Shown here piece by piece: positions 25,813 through 34,798 of a DNA stretch of 64,000 bases. Position 1 is the first letter of the stretch. Each line of letters opens with the position of its first letter. Position numbers and translations under genes: made by a program. Origin of the DNA: Chitinophaga sp. Ak27 (GTDB lineage Bacteria; Bacteroidota; Bacteroidia; Chitinophagales; Chitinophagaceae); contig NZ_JABAOB010000008.1 of NCBI RefSeq assembly GCF_012726295.1, positions 329,872 to 393,871 of the forward strand, in the 5' to 3' direction. Below the pieces are notes generated by a model. That model was given only the letters and a program-made list of their open reading frames with translations. It made no database searches and was not told the DNA's origin.

Positions 25813-28275
25813 ATGAACTGCAAGATATATTCCACATTACAAGCAGCCTTGTTGCTGGGCGCACTCACCTTATCCGCACAATCTGATGTTACCGTTCGTT
25901 TCGATGAACCCGCCAGCCATTTTACGGCCTCTTCTCCTTTGGGAAATGGGCGTATGGGGGCCATGGTATTTGGTAATACCAACAGGGAGAGAATTGTACT
26001 CAATGAAATTTCCATGTGGTCCGGCGGCATACAGGACGCCGACAGTAAAGAAGCGGGTCAGTACCTGCACCAGATCCGGCAGTTACTGCTGGAAGGAAAA
26101 AATATTGAAGCCCAGAAAATGCTGCAGCAATATTTTATCTGCGCTGGTCCCGGCTCTGGTAGCGGTAATGGCGCCAATGTGAAGTTTGGTTGTTATCAAA
26201 CCCTGGGCGATTTATTTATCCAGTGGAAGGATACGGTATCCGCAGTGAGTGATTATCAGCGCACACTAAAACTGGACAGCGCAATTAATACCCTTACCTG
26301 GAAAAAGGCCGGCGTTACTTATAAAGAAGAAGTGCTGGTATCCGCGCCGCAGCAGGTGATTGCCATCCGGCTGGTAGCCGATAAGCCCGGGAGCCTGTCT
26401 TTCAGCACAGGCTTATATCGCCGGGAACGTGCCAGCATACGCCTGGTAAATGGTGCACTGGAAATGACCGGCACCCTGAATGGCGGCAACGATGACCCAG
26501 GGGTACAATATGCGGCCGTGCTGAAGGTGATTTCCAAAGGTGGTACCCGCACGCAAACTAATGAGCAGGTAACGGTCAACGGCGCCGATGAATGTATCCT
26601 GCTGGTGGATGCCCATACCAATATGAACTGGCCTAACGTGGAAAAACCGGGACCGGCGCCGCTGCCGGTTACGGTGAAGGATGTCGCCAAAGCCGCTAGC
26701 ATGGCGTGGCCTGCGTTGCTGCAGTCGCATGTAAAAGATTATTCCGCATTGTTTAACCGTTGCCAGGTAACATTTACTGACAATAGCAACAACGAGGTAA
26801 AAGACCTGTCGACCGTAGCCCGCTTACAGCGCCTGCAACAGAACGAGAAAGACGCCTCCCTGATGTCGTTGTATTTCAACTTTGGCCGCTACCTGTTAAT
26901 CAGCTCTTCCCGTAAAGGGGGGATGCCTGCCAATTTACAGGGCCTGTGGGCGGAAGAATACCAGACTCCCTGGAATGGCGATTACCATCTCGATATTAAC
27001 GTAGAAATGAACTACTGGCCGGCAGAAGTAACTAACTTGTCGGATTGCCACCAGCCACTGTTTACGCTGACGAAGCAGATGGCCGACTATGGCCGTCGCA
27101 CGGCACGCCGCTACTACAATGCCAAAGGTTGGGTAGCGCATGTGATTGCTAACCCCTGGGGCTATACGTCGCCGGGCGAAGGTGCGGGCTGGGGATCTAC
27201 GGCCAACGGAGGCGCCTGGGTGGCTACCCATCTCTGGAAACATTACCAGTACACAAACGACAAACAGTTCCTGAAAGAAGCATACCCGATACTGAAAGGC
27301 GTAGGGGAGTTTTACAGGGATGTGCTTATTACAGAGCCTTCCCATCACTGGCTGGTAACAGCGCCTTCCAATTCTCCCGAAAATACTTATGTACTGCCAG
27401 ATGGCCGTACCGGCGAAACCTGTATGGGACCTACTATGGACATGCAGATTTGCCGCGATGTGTTGGGAGCCGCAGTAGCGTCGGCCCGCATCCTGCAAAC
27501 AGATAAGGCTTGGGCCGACAGCCTGCAACACATCGTATCGCGCCTGGCGCCGAACCAGATCAGTCCCACTACGGGAGGCGTACAGGAATGGCTGCAGGAC
27601 TATAAGGAAGCCGACCCGCACCACCGCCACGTATCACCGTTATACGGCCTGTATCCTTACGATGAAATTACGCCCTGGGATACGCCGGAAATGGCGGCCG
27701 CAGCGAAAAGAACATTGCAAACAAGAGGCGACGCCGGAACCGGGTGGTCCCGCGCCTGGAAAGTGGCCTTCTGGGCCCGCCTCGGCGATGGGAATCATGC
27801 CTATAAAATGCTGAAAGAGCTATGGGCGCCCGCCGCTGCCGGTAGCGAAATAAAAATGAATTCCGGCGCAGGCACCTATGCTAACCTGTTTTGTGCCCAC
27901 CCGCCTTTCCAGATAGATGGTAATTTTGGCGCCACTGCAGGTATCGCAGAAATGCTGCTGCAAAGCCATGGTGTGCATAACATTATCCGCTTCCTGCCAG
28001 CACTGCCGTCAGATGAACAGTTTGCCGCCGGTAAAGTGAAAGGCCTGAAAGCCGTGAATGGTTTTGTGGTGGATTTTACCTGGCAACACCAACAGGTACA
28101 ATCGGTTAATGTGTTTTCCGGTACCGGCGCACCTTGCCGGTTATTACTGCCCGCATCGGCAGTGGTAAAGGATCGTAGCGGTGCTGTAGTGCCTCATCAG
28201 TACAAAGACGGTGTGCTGTATTTTAACACAACAAAAGGAATGAGCTACGGGATTAGCATAAAGCAGAGCGCATAA
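25813..28275 (+). CDS. secreted glycoside hydrolase family 95 (alpha-L-fucosidase/alpha-L-galactosidase)
   Basis: The 820-residue protein has a signal peptide (about 1-22) and an N-terminal beta domain (VRFDEPASHFTASSPLGNGRMGAM, written as one region near 26-50). A linker and an (alpha/alpha)6 barrel with GH95 signatures follow: DINVEMNYWPAEVTNL, TAPSNSPENTY with GETCMGPTMDMQI, and FQIDGNFGATAGIAEML. These regions hold the acid Glu and the Asn/Asp residues that activate water in the inverting GH95 mechanism. Known activities are removal of alpha-1,2-L-fucose or alpha-L-galactose. The ORF ends ISIKQSA inside repeat copy C. Confidence 0.93.
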   Translation: MNCKIYSTLQAALLLGALTLSAQSDVTVRFDEPASHFTASSPLGNGRMGAMVFGNTNRERIVLNEISMWSGGIQDADSKEAGQYLHQIRQLLLEGKNIEAQKMLQQYFICAGPGSGSGNGANVKFGCYQTLGDLFIQWKDTVSAVSDYQRTLKLDSAINTLTWKKAGVTYKEEVLVSAPQQVIAIRLVADKPGSLSFSTGLYRRERASIRLVNGALEMTGTLNGGNDDPGVQYAAVLKVISKGGTRTQTNEQVTVNGADECILLVDAHTNMNWPNVEKPGPAPLPVTVKDVAKAASMAWPALLQSHVKDYSALFNRCQVTFTDNSNNEVKDLSTVARLQRLQQNEKDASLMSLYFNFGRYLLISSSRKGGMPANLQGLWAEEYQTPWNGDYHLDINVEMNYWPAEVTNLSDCHQPLFTLTKQMADYGRRTARRYYNAKGWVAHVIANPWGYTSPGEGAGWGSTANGGAWVATHLWKHYQYTNDKQFLKEAYPILKGVGEFYRDVLITEPSHHWLVTAPSNSPENTYVLPDGRTGETCMGPTMDMQICRDVLGAAVASARILQTDKAWADSLQHIVSRLAPNQISPTTGGVQEWLQDYKEADPHHRHVSPLYGLYPYDEITPWDTPEMAAAAKRTLQTRGDAGTGWSRAWKVAFWARLGDGNHAYKMLKELWAPAAAGSEIKMNSGAGTYANLFCAHPPFQIDGNFGATAGIAEMLLQSHGVHNIIRFLPALPSDEQFAAGKVKGLKAVNGFVVDFTWQHQQVQSVNVFSGTGAPCRLLLPASAVVKDRSGAVVPHQYKDGVLYFNTTKGMSYGISIKQSA

Positions 28276-28358
28276 AGCGAAAAGGTATTTTAACGAATGA
28301 TTAAAACGTATATTTAAGCATTCGTTAAAATAGCTTTTTGCTTTAAGCCTTCAGCTTT
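28255..28358. repeat. dispersed palindromic element, copy C (between co-directional genes)
   Basis: The arms 28273-28299 and 28319-28345 are complementary over 27 bp with three mismatches, around a 19-nt loop. Outer parts carry the AAAGC units shared with the other copies (AGCATAAAGCAGAGCGC on the left, GCTTTTTGCTTTAAGCC on the right). The inner stem contains AACGAATG, like the GCGAAT motif of copies B and D. Unlike them, this copy separates two plus-strand genes, GH95 and rpiA. Its left arm encodes the GH95 C-terminus and stop. Confidence 0.8.
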
Positions 28359-28365
28359 AAAAAAT

Positions 28366-29067
28366 ATGGAAGACCTGAAACAAGTGGCTGCCAGGGCAGC
28401 ATTAGATTTTATAAAACCCGGGCAGGTAATAGGTATAGGTGCAGGTAGCACCATGGCGCACCTGGTAAATTACCTGAAAGAAGACACCACCCTGTGGAAG
28501 CATATTACTACGGTTACTTCGTCCTTTAATACCCGGCAGCTCCTGCTGGAAAATGGTTTTGCGGTAAAACCAATTAATGAGGTATCCCGACTGGATATTT
28601 ACTTTGATGGCTGTGATCAGTTTGACCAGCATCTCAACGCCTTGAAAAGTGGCGGTGGTATACATACCCATGAAAAGTTGTTGGCAGCCATGGCGGATAA
28701 GTTTATCCTGGTAGGAGACGGCAGCAAATACGTAGCCCAGCTGTATACTACATTCCCGGTAGTGATAGAACTGATACCGGAATCCCTGCCATTTGTGACG
28801 CAGCGGATACGTGATTTGTTTTCACTGGCCAACCCGGTGCTCCGCCTTAGTAATAAAAAAGATGGCGCCGTGATTACAGAAAACGGTAACCTGCTCATTG
28901 ATATCTGGTTCCGTTCTTTCCCGCCATTAGATAGCCTAAACCAGCGTTTAAAAGACATTCCTGGTATACTCGAAACATCCCTTTTTTACCAGATGGCCCA
29001 TGTTGCCGTCATAGCGGGAAAGAATGGAGTGGACATTATCCGCAGGGATCCCACTTACTTAATCTGA
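28366..29067 (+). CDS. rpiA: ribose-5-phosphate isomerase A
   Basis: Interconverts ribose-5-phosphate and ribulose-5-phosphate in the pentose phosphate pathway. The 233-residue protein aligns with E. coli RpiA numbering for the key residues: phosphate loop GIGAGST (23-29), D81 and D84 (DGCDQFD), K94 and E103 (KSGGGIHTHEK). The loop reads KSGGG where many RpiA proteins have KGGGAA, a small change that keeps the catalytic residues. It lies between GH95 and GH78, which suits pentose use after arabinose-rich glycan breakdown (inference). Its 3' end overlaps the convergent GH78 gene by 13 bp. Confidence 0.93.
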   Translation: MEDLKQVAARAALDFIKPGQVIGIGAGSTMAHLVNYLKEDTTLWKHITTVTSSFNTRQLLLENGFAVKPINEVSRLDIYFDGCDQFDQHLNALKSGGGIHTHEKLLAAMADKFILVGDGSKYVAQLYTTFPVVIELIPESLPFVTQRIRDLFSLANPVLRLSNKKDGAVITENGNLLIDIWFRSFPPLDSLNQRLKDIPGILETSLFYQMAHVAVIAGKNGVDIIRRDPTYLI

Positions 29068-31745
29068 AACTCCCAGGTGCCTGCACCTACCTGGCAGCGC
29101 GCTCCTTTAGGAGTAGTTACGGTGCTTACCAGCTTGTTTTGCTGATATATTTTTTGTTGGGGAGAGAGATGAAAGAATATGTCTCCATGGCTGTTGGCAG
29201 GTATAGTAACGGTATAGCTAATCACCTTCCCATTTCTTTTCCAGCTGGAAACAATGCGGCCATAGGGACTTTCATGGCTGGCTTCAAAATGATCCAGTCC
29301 ATCTACAAACTGCGGCGATAGCAGGATGTTCCTGAATCCGGGTGCTGTTTCGTCTGGTTTAATGCCGGCAATACCTTTATACAACCAGGCGCCAATTTCT
29401 CCAAACATGATATGGTTGCGCGACAGGTCGGATGCCGCGTGTATGTCCCAGTTTTCGTATAGGGTGGTAGCGCCGTTCATGATCCACCATCCCCAGGAAG
29501 GAAAGGTGCGTTGTGCAGCCAGCTTATAGGCCACATCGGCATAGCCGTTTTCACTGAGTGCATTCAGGATGCTTTTGGTGCCCAGCAGGCCTACATCGAG
29601 GTGAAAGTGATCATCGGCTACACGTTGCGCTAATTGCGCGGCCACCTTGCTTTTCATGGCGTCAGGCACTAGTCCCCAGTAAAGCGCGGCGCTTTGCTCT
29701 GTTTGTACGCCATCGCCGTAAATGCCGGTATCGGTGTGCAGATATTTGCCGTTAAAAGCAGATTTTATTTTATCAGCCAAAGCCTGGTAGCGGGTGTAGT
29801 CGGCTGTTTTGCCAAAGAGTTTGGCGGCCTTGGCAAGTATTAGCGCATCAGCATAATAGTAGGCGGTGGAAGTAAATTCCACAGGCGTTTTTGACTTTAC
29901 GGGCACCCAGTCGCCCAATCCCCAAGTGGTGAGGCCGGAGGGACTGATATCGGTGATATGATCTACATAACGGCGCATCGATTCATAGGAGGCCGACAGC
30001 AGCGTAGTATCGCCATAAAAAAGATAGATATTCCATGGAATAATGGCGATGGTGCTGGTCCAGTCGGGACCGTTACCCCATTCGTAACCCCAGCCGCCGG
30101 TGGGAACGATAGAAGGCAGCACGCCGTTGGGTTGTTGTTCATCGCGGTGGTCGGCCAGCCATTTTTCATAGATGGTAATGCCGTCGAAGTTATAGAGACC
30201 GGTTTCTATGGCAATTTGTGCGTCGCCGGTCCAGCCATTTTTTTCCCGTTGCGGGCAATCGGTCGGATAGCCGAATAAGTTAGAGAGATAGGCGTTATTA
30301 GTGGCCCACCACAATTTATTGATCATGGTATCGCTGCCATTTACCCGGCCTGCTGGCGGTACATCACTGTGCATGAAGTAACCGGTAACGCTTTCTTTGG
30401 TCAGTTTTACCGGCTGGCTGCTGCTCACTTCCACATATTGAAATCCTTTGTAGTTGAAATGCGGCATAAAGGTTTCTTCGCCTTTACCATTCAGTGTATA
30501 GATATCTGTTTGAAAAGGATCGGTATTATCGGTAGGGCGGTAATGTACGACGATGTTGGAGAGATCGACGAATCCATTTTTATCCAGTTGTTCGCCGTGT
30601 TTCAGCTTGAGTACCGTACCTGGTGCGCCGCTTACGCGTATCTTACTCACGCCAGCAATATTCCTGCCCAGGTCAAATACCCAAGTACTGTCGTTCATTT
30701 GCTGCATGCTGGCGGCCGGAATCTCCTCTACGTTGGTAATGGGATAGAGTTGCTGCGACACAATGTTTTTGGATGGCGCTGCCCGGAAGATCACGTCGTG
30801 CCATTGCTGGTCGTTGAACGAGGGTGTGTTCCATCCCGCTTGTTCGAGGCGGGCATCATAATGTTCGGCAGTATAAATGCTATTGAATACGATGGGGCCG
30901 GTGGCTGTTTTCCAGTCCTTGCCTGTGGCGATAGTAGCGGTGGTGCCATCGGTATAGGTAATGCGCAAATCCATGCAGAAAGTGGGCCTTCCGCGCCAGG
31001 GGGCTTCATGGAAGTTCCATACGGCAGTGGACTGGTGATTATACCATCCGTTGCCCAGCGTTACGCCGATGGCATTTTGCCCCGGTTGCAGGAGAGAGGT
31101 GACGTCGTAGGTTACGTAGAGTGTGCGGCGGTCGAAGCGGGTGTACATAGGATCGAGGCGGTGGTTGCCAGCCTTTTGCCCGTTGATGTACAGTTCGTAC
31201 AGTCCTGCTACAGCGATGTAGGCCCTGGCCGATTGAATCGTTTTACTGGCCGTAAAAACTTTCCGGAAGTTGGGTGCCGGCTTGGTATGTATGTTACTGC
31301 CATCGCTGATCCAGGCGCCTTTCCAGTTGCTGCTGCTGATCATGCCGGTTTCAAACCAGGAGCGCGCGGCGGGCGATTTCTTTCCGTCTTTGTCCCACAC
31401 TTCCACGCTCCAGTAGTAGCGGGTAAATGGCTGCAGGGCAGGTCCGGCATAAGCGGTTAGTATATCGGCTTTATTCATTTTACCGGAAGTCCAGATGGGA
31501 TGTGCATCAAGGGCGGCGGAGTCGGTGCTCACTTTTACCAGGTAAGCAGTTTGTTGCGCTTCCATGCGGCTATCGGACAGTTGCCACGACAGGCGGGGAT
31601 GTGCGGCATCTATACCGAGCGGCGTAAACAGGTGTTCGCATTGCAACCGGGTGGCAATGCAGGGTGGCTGCGGGTTGGCGGCCGCTATCGAAAATGATAG
31701 TACAGCAATAAGTATTCTTAAGGAGTGCCTGAGTGTGGAATGCAT
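29055..31745 (-). CDS. secreted glycoside hydrolase family 78 (alpha-L-rhamnosidase)
   Basis: The 896-residue protein has a signal peptide (about 1-23) and several N-terminal beta domains, including the rhamnosidase N-domain region GLYELYINGQKAGNHRLDPM. An (alpha/alpha)6 barrel and a C-terminal beta-sandwich follow. The catalytic signature D496-C-P-Q-R-E501, then G-W-T-G-D508, matches the essential acidic residues of GH78 enzymes (acid Glu in DCPQRE). It should release terminal alpha-L-rhamnose from pectin-type or plant secondary glycans. Its start faces the tetR gene across 115 bp holding operator 1, so TetR might also affect it. Confidence 0.94.
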   Translation of the reverse strand: MHSTLRHSLRILIAVLSFSIAAANPQPPCIATRLQCEHLFTPLGIDAAHPRLSWQLSDSRMEAQQTAYLVKVSTDSAALDAHPIWTSGKMNKADILTAYAGPALQPFTRYYWSVEVWDKDGKKSPAARSWFETGMISSSNWKGAWISDGSNIHTKPAPNFRKVFTASKTIQSARAYIAVAGLYELYINGQKAGNHRLDPMYTRFDRRTLYVTYDVTSLLQPGQNAIGVTLGNGWYNHQSTAVWNFHEAPWRGRPTFCMDLRITYTDGTTATIATGKDWKTATGPIVFNSIYTAEHYDARLEQAGWNTPSFNDQQWHDVIFRAAPSKNIVSQQLYPITNVEEIPAASMQQMNDSTWVFDLGRNIAGVSKIRVSGAPGTVLKLKHGEQLDKNGFVDLSNIVVHYRPTDNTDPFQTDIYTLNGKGEETFMPHFNYKGFQYVEVSSSQPVKLTKESVTGYFMHSDVPPAGRVNGSDTMINKLWWATNNAYLSNLFGYPTDCPQREKNGWTGDAQIAIETGLYNFDGITIYEKWLADHRDEQQPNGVLPSIVPTGGWGYEWGNGPDWTSTIAIIPWNIYLFYGDTTLLSASYESMRRYVDHITDISPSGLTTWGLGDWVPVKSKTPVEFTSTAYYYADALILAKAAKLFGKTADYTRYQALADKIKSAFNGKYLHTDTGIYGDGVQTEQSAALYWGLVPDAMKSKVAAQLAQRVADDHFHLDVGLLGTKSILNALSENGYADVAYKLAAQRTFPSWGWWIMNGATTLYENWDIHAASDLSRNHIMFGEIGAWLYKGIAGIKPDETAPGFRNILLSPQFVDGLDHFEASHESPYGRIVSSWKRNGKVISYTVTIPANSHGDIFFHLSPQQKIYQQNKLVSTVTTPKGARCQVGAGTWEFQIK

Positions 31746-31820
31746 GTGCTACGATAATTTAATTCATCTGATGACCAACAAGATAGCATATGATGCTCTT
31801 TTTTTTAAAATTTATATGAA

Positions 31821-31842
31821 AGATAGATCGATCTGTCTATTT
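31821..31842. promoter_or_regulatory. TetR operator copy 1 with tetR promoter
   Basis: AGATAGATCGATCTGTCT (31821-31838) is a palindrome with one mismatched pair. With its ATTT flank, the same 22 bp recurs inverted at 32450-32471. It lies at the -33 region of a promoter whose -7 element TATCTTTG (31849-31856) is perfect and ends 4 nt before the tetR ATG, so bound TetR would block its own promoter. Confidence 0.7.
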
Positions 31843-31860
31843 TTTTCCTATCTTTGTAAT

Positions 31861-32403
31861 ATGAATAAGAAGATAAGCGATCCAAAGCAACGTTTATTGG
31901 AAACTGCCAGCGGGTTATTTTACCGGCAGGGCTATCATGCTACAGGCATTAACCAGGTGATAGCAGAGGCGGGGGTAGCCAGGGCCAGTTTATACCTGCA
32001 CTACGAATCGAAAGAATCATTGTTGCTGGCTTTCCTGCAGCAGCGCCATACCGACTGGATGGAAGGATTGAAAACGTTTACCGGAAAAGCATCTAAGCCG
32101 CGGGAAAAGATACTGGCAGCATTCGATTACCTGCTGGACAATAATGAGCGGGAAGACTTTAGGGGATGTGCTTTTCTGAATATATTATCAGAAACGACCG
32201 GCCAGGATACCGCCATATTACGTGTTATCCAGGATCATAAGAAAGATGTGCGTGCTTTCCTGGCCGATATTCTTACCAAAGAAAAACAGCTGGTGCAGGA
32301 TCATGTGTACCTGTTGTTCGAATCCGCTATTGTGGAAAGTCAGCTATACCGGAACCAGTGGCCGGTACAGGAGGCGAAGAAAATGGTGAGCGGGTTATTG
32401 TAA
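31861..32403 (+). CDS. TetR/AcrR-family transcriptional repressor
   Basis: The 180-residue protein has an N-terminal TetR HTH (about 9-55: RLLETASGLFYRQGYHATGI, then VARASLYLHYESKESLLLAF) and a C-terminal ligand domain of the YxaF/LmrA type. I chose ATG 31861, since the frame is open far upstream into the GH78 gene but similarity to TetR starts here and a -7 box TATCTTTG ends 4 nt before it. Identical operators flank the gene, one in its own promoter and one before the DUF1348 gene. That predicts autorepression and control of the neighbour by an unknown, perhaps electrophilic, inducer. Confidence 0.92.
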   Translation: MNKKISDPKQRLLETASGLFYRQGYHATGINQVIAEAGVARASLYLHYESKESLLLAFLQQRHTDWMEGLKTFTGKASKPREKILAAFDYLLDNNEREDFRGCAFLNILSETTGQDTAILRVIQDHKKDVRAFLADILTKEKQLVQDHVYLLFESAIVESQLYRNQWPVQEAKKMVSGLL

Positions 32404-32415
32404 GTCGCTACCGGC

Positions 32416-32440
32416 AAAAGATGCGCAGCATCTTTTTTTT
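32416..32440 (+). terminator. intrinsic terminator of tetR
   Basis: A 9-bp stem, AAAAGATGC with GCATCTTTT around a GCA loop, is followed by further T residues to 32440. It stands 12 bp after the tetR stop and before the second operator, so tetR and the next gene are separate transcription units under one repressor. Confidence 0.75.
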
Positions 32441-32449
32441 AAACTATAT

Positions 32450-32471
32450 AAATAGACAGATCGATCTATCT
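32450..32471. promoter_or_regulatory. TetR operator copy 2 in front of the DUF1348 gene
   Basis: AGACAGATCGATCTATCT (32454-32471) is the exact reverse complement of operator 1, and the match extends over 22 bp. It lies just before TGTATTTG (32471-32478), a near-consensus -7 element, and 28 bp before the DUF1348 ATG. Confidence 0.7.
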
Positions 32472-32499
32472 GTATTTGATCACAAAAAAAATATACATT

Positions 32500-32925
32500 A
32501 TGGAAAAGAGATTTCCTTTGCCTCCGTTCACGGAAGAAACTGCCCGTCAGAAAGTACAAATGGCCGAAGATGCCTGGAACAGTAAAGACCCGCAACGAGT
32601 ATCGCTGGCCTACTCTGTTGATACCGAATGGCGTAACCGCGATCAGTTTGTCCGCGGCCGGGAAGAAGTGGTACAATTCCTCTCAAAGAAGTGGGAACGG
32701 GAGCTCGACTACCGCCTGAAAAAGCAACTCTGGAGTTTTACGGGCAACCGCATTGCGGTAAGCTTTGAGTACGAATGGCATAACCAGGCCGGGCACTGGT
32801 TCCGGTCGTACGGCAACGAATTATGGGAATTTGATGAGAACGGACTGATGCAGCGCAGACTGGCTTCTATTAATGATGTGGCGATTAATAGCAGTGAACG
32901 TCGACTGGCCGGAAAAGAAAGCTGA
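32500..32925 (+). CDS. DUF1348 / NTF2-like family protein
   Basis: The 141-residue protein belongs to the DUF1348 group of NTF2-like (SnoaL-like) folds. Recognisable stretches are MAEDAWNSKDPQRVSLAYS, TEWRNRDQFVRGREEVVQF and VSFEYEWHNQAGHWFRSYG. I chose ATG 32500, because the upstream in-frame codons (ATAAAAAAATATAC region) lie in the operator/promoter leader. Members often sit beside TetR regulators and are linked to electrophile or oxidative stress, but no reaction is established. The TetR operator directly upstream implies repression by the neighbouring regulator. Confidence 0.85.
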   Translation: MEKRFPLPPFTEETARQKVQMAEDAWNSKDPQRVSLAYSVDTEWRNRDQFVRGREEVVQFLSKKWERELDYRLKKQLWSFTGNRIAVSFEYEWHNQAGHWFRSYGNELWEFDENGLMQRRLASINDVAINSSERRLAGKES

Positions 32926-32968
32926 CCTTCCTATGCCCCTGGGTGTTTGAATTTTGTAACTTTGTGAC

Positions 32969-33868
32969 ATGAAAACAGAGACCTTACAGGAATTTTACCA
33001 GCATAAATTCAATGCGGTACCCGACCGCCTGCAACAGGACCTGGGTCATTTCAACGTATTCAGGCTGGAAGACTGTATCGTAAACGGAACCGTTACCGTC
33101 AAATATAGTCGCCGCGATTTTTATAAAGTCAGCCTGGTACGTGGACATAACCTCTATCATTACGCCGATAAAACTACAGAAATGAATGGCAGCGCCCTGA
33201 TCTTTTGCAACCCGCAGATACCTTACGCCTGGGAGTCGCTGTCGGGCGAGAGCAATGGCTATTTCTGTATATTTAAGGAGTCTTTTTTTACCGGTGTTAT
33301 GAGAGGCAATATCCATGAATTACCGATGATGGCGCCCGGGGGCATTCCTTCCTATCTTTTAAACAAAGAACAAGACAAAGAAGTATCGCAGTTGTTTGAG
33401 AAGATGTTGGGGGAAATTAACGGCGACTATGTATTAAAATACGACCTGTTGCGAAATTACCTCACAGAGATCATGCATTACGCATTGAAAATGCAGCCTT
33501 CAGAATTTGTGTACCAGCATACCGATGCCAAAACCCGTATCACATCGGTATTTAATGAGCTGCTGGAACGACAGTTCCCAATTGAATCGCCGGGCCAACG
33601 ATTTGTGATGAGATCCGCCAACGACTTTGCGAAACAATTGTCGGTTCATGTTAATCACCTGAACCGGGCGATACGCGATACCACCGGTAAAACCACCTCC
33701 GCACACATTGCGGAGCGGCTCACCTCCGAAGCCAAGGCCCTGCTGAAGCATACCGATTGGAACATATCGGAAATTAGCTATGCCCTGGGATTTGAGGAAC
33801 CCGCACACTTCAACAACTTCTTTAAGAAACATACCCAGCTCACCCCGGGTGCTTTCAGGGGTGTTTGA
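32969..33868 (+). CDS. AraC-family transcriptional regulator
   Basis: The 299-residue protein has an N-terminal cupin-like effector domain (about 15-120) and a C-terminal AraC DNA-binding domain (about 200-298). The second HTH is ISEISYALGFEEPAHFNNFF, followed by TQLTPGAFRG. A perfect -7 element TAACTTTG (32957-32964) ends exactly 4 nt before the ATG, predicting a leaderless mRNA. The SDR gene follows after 84 bp with its own TAGTTTTG box and is the natural target candidate. Confidence 0.92.
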   Translation: MKTETLQEFYQHKFNAVPDRLQQDLGHFNVFRLEDCIVNGTVTVKYSRRDFYKVSLVRGHNLYHYADKTTEMNGSALIFCNPQIPYAWESLSGESNGYFCIFKESFFTGVMRGNIHELPMMAPGGIPSYLLNKEQDKEVSQLFEKMLGEINGDYVLKYDLLRNYLTEIMHYALKMQPSEFVYQHTDAKTRITSVFNELLERQFPIESPGQRFVMRSANDFAKQLSVHVNHLNRAIRDTTGKTTSAHIAERLTSEAKALLKHTDWNISEISYALGFEEPAHFNNFFKKHTQLTPGAFRGV

Positions 33869-33952
33869 ATTTTGCAATGATTGGTTTGAACCGCGTAACA
33901 ACCGGTATCCGTTCCTGTTTTAGTTTTGTGTTGTCAAAAAACACACAAGATT

Positions 33953-34792
33953 ATGAACAACACTTCCGTTTGGTTTGTTACTGGCGCCTCTAAAGGATTA
34001 GGTCGCTCATTCGTACAACAATTACTCAGTCAGGGATATAAAGTAGCGGCAACTTCCCGCAGTATCGGCGATCTTCGCGCTATATCTGCTGATCCTAATT
34101 TCCTCCCGCTGTCGGTGGACCTGAAAAGCGAGCGCAGTATACAACAGGCTGTTGATGCCACTATCCAACAGTTTGGCCGTATTGATGTACTGGTGAATAA
34201 TGCTGGTTACGGACAGGTAGGTAGCGTAGAAGAATTGTCTGATGCAGAGGTTCGCGCCAGCTTCGATGTCAATGTATTTGGGCTGCTCAATGTTACCCGG
34301 GCGGTATTGCCGCATATGAGAGCGCAACAATCCGGTCATATTTTCAACATTTCTTCTATCGCTGGCTTTACAGGGGCCTTCCCTGGTTTCGGTATCTACT
34401 GCGCTACCAAATTTGCGGTAGATGGCTTGTCTGAGTCACTGTCTACAGAAGTAAAACCTTTCGGTATCCAGGTAACAATTGTATCACCCGGGTATTTCAG
34501 AACTGACTTCCTTGCTTCCAGCTCACTGGGTGTGCCTGCTCAACCACTGGCTGCTTATGAAAACGTGCGCGCCGCCCAGGATGCACACCAGCACCAGATT
34601 AATGGCAACCAGGCAGGTGACCCTGAAAAAGCAGTAGCCGCAGTCATTAAGATAGCCGGCGATGCCCAGGCGCCCCTGCACCTGTTCCTCGGTGAAGATG
34701 CCTACAATATGGCTTTCCAGAAAATGGAGGTAATCACCGCCGACCTGGAACAGTGGAAAGAAGTGACCATCGCTACCGCTATTGAAGCCTAA
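33953..34792 (+). CDS. short-chain dehydrogenase/reductase (classical SDR)
   Basis: The 279-residue NAD(P)-dependent oxidoreductase shows the full SDR motif set: cofactor loop TGASKGLG (10-17), NNAG (82-85), catalytic Ser in NISSIAG (about 134-135), and Y149-x3-K153. The SR pair after the second strand (AATSRS) suggests NADP(H) preference. I chose ATG 33953 (MNNTSVWFVTGAS), as the longer frame adds non-conserved residues across the leader. A -7 box TAGTTTTG lies at 33921-33928. It is downstream of an AraC regulator and probably controlled by it. Substrate unknown. Confidence 0.92.
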   Translation: MNNTSVWFVTGASKGLGRSFVQQLLSQGYKVAATSRSIGDLRAISADPNFLPLSVDLKSERSIQQAVDATIQQFGRIDVLVNNAGYGQVGSVEELSDAEVRASFDVNVFGLLNVTRAVLPHMRAQQSGHIFNISSIAGFTGAFPGFGIYCATKFAVDGLSESLSTEVKPFGIQVTIVSPGYFRTDFLASSSLGVPAQPLAAYENVRAAQDAHQHQINGNQAGDPEKAVAAVIKIAGDAQAPLHLFLGEDAYNMAFQKMEVITADLEQWKEVTIATAIEA

Positions 34793-34798
34793 TTTTAG

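Noticed and set aside
30369..31460. 363-codon plus-strand frame opposite the GH78 gene
   Set aside because: Shadow of a conserved glycosidase; the translated product has no recognisable motif.
31564..31860. Long upstream extension of tetR into the GH78 gene
   Set aside because: TetR similarity begins at ATG 31861, and the operator and -7 box lie inside the extension.
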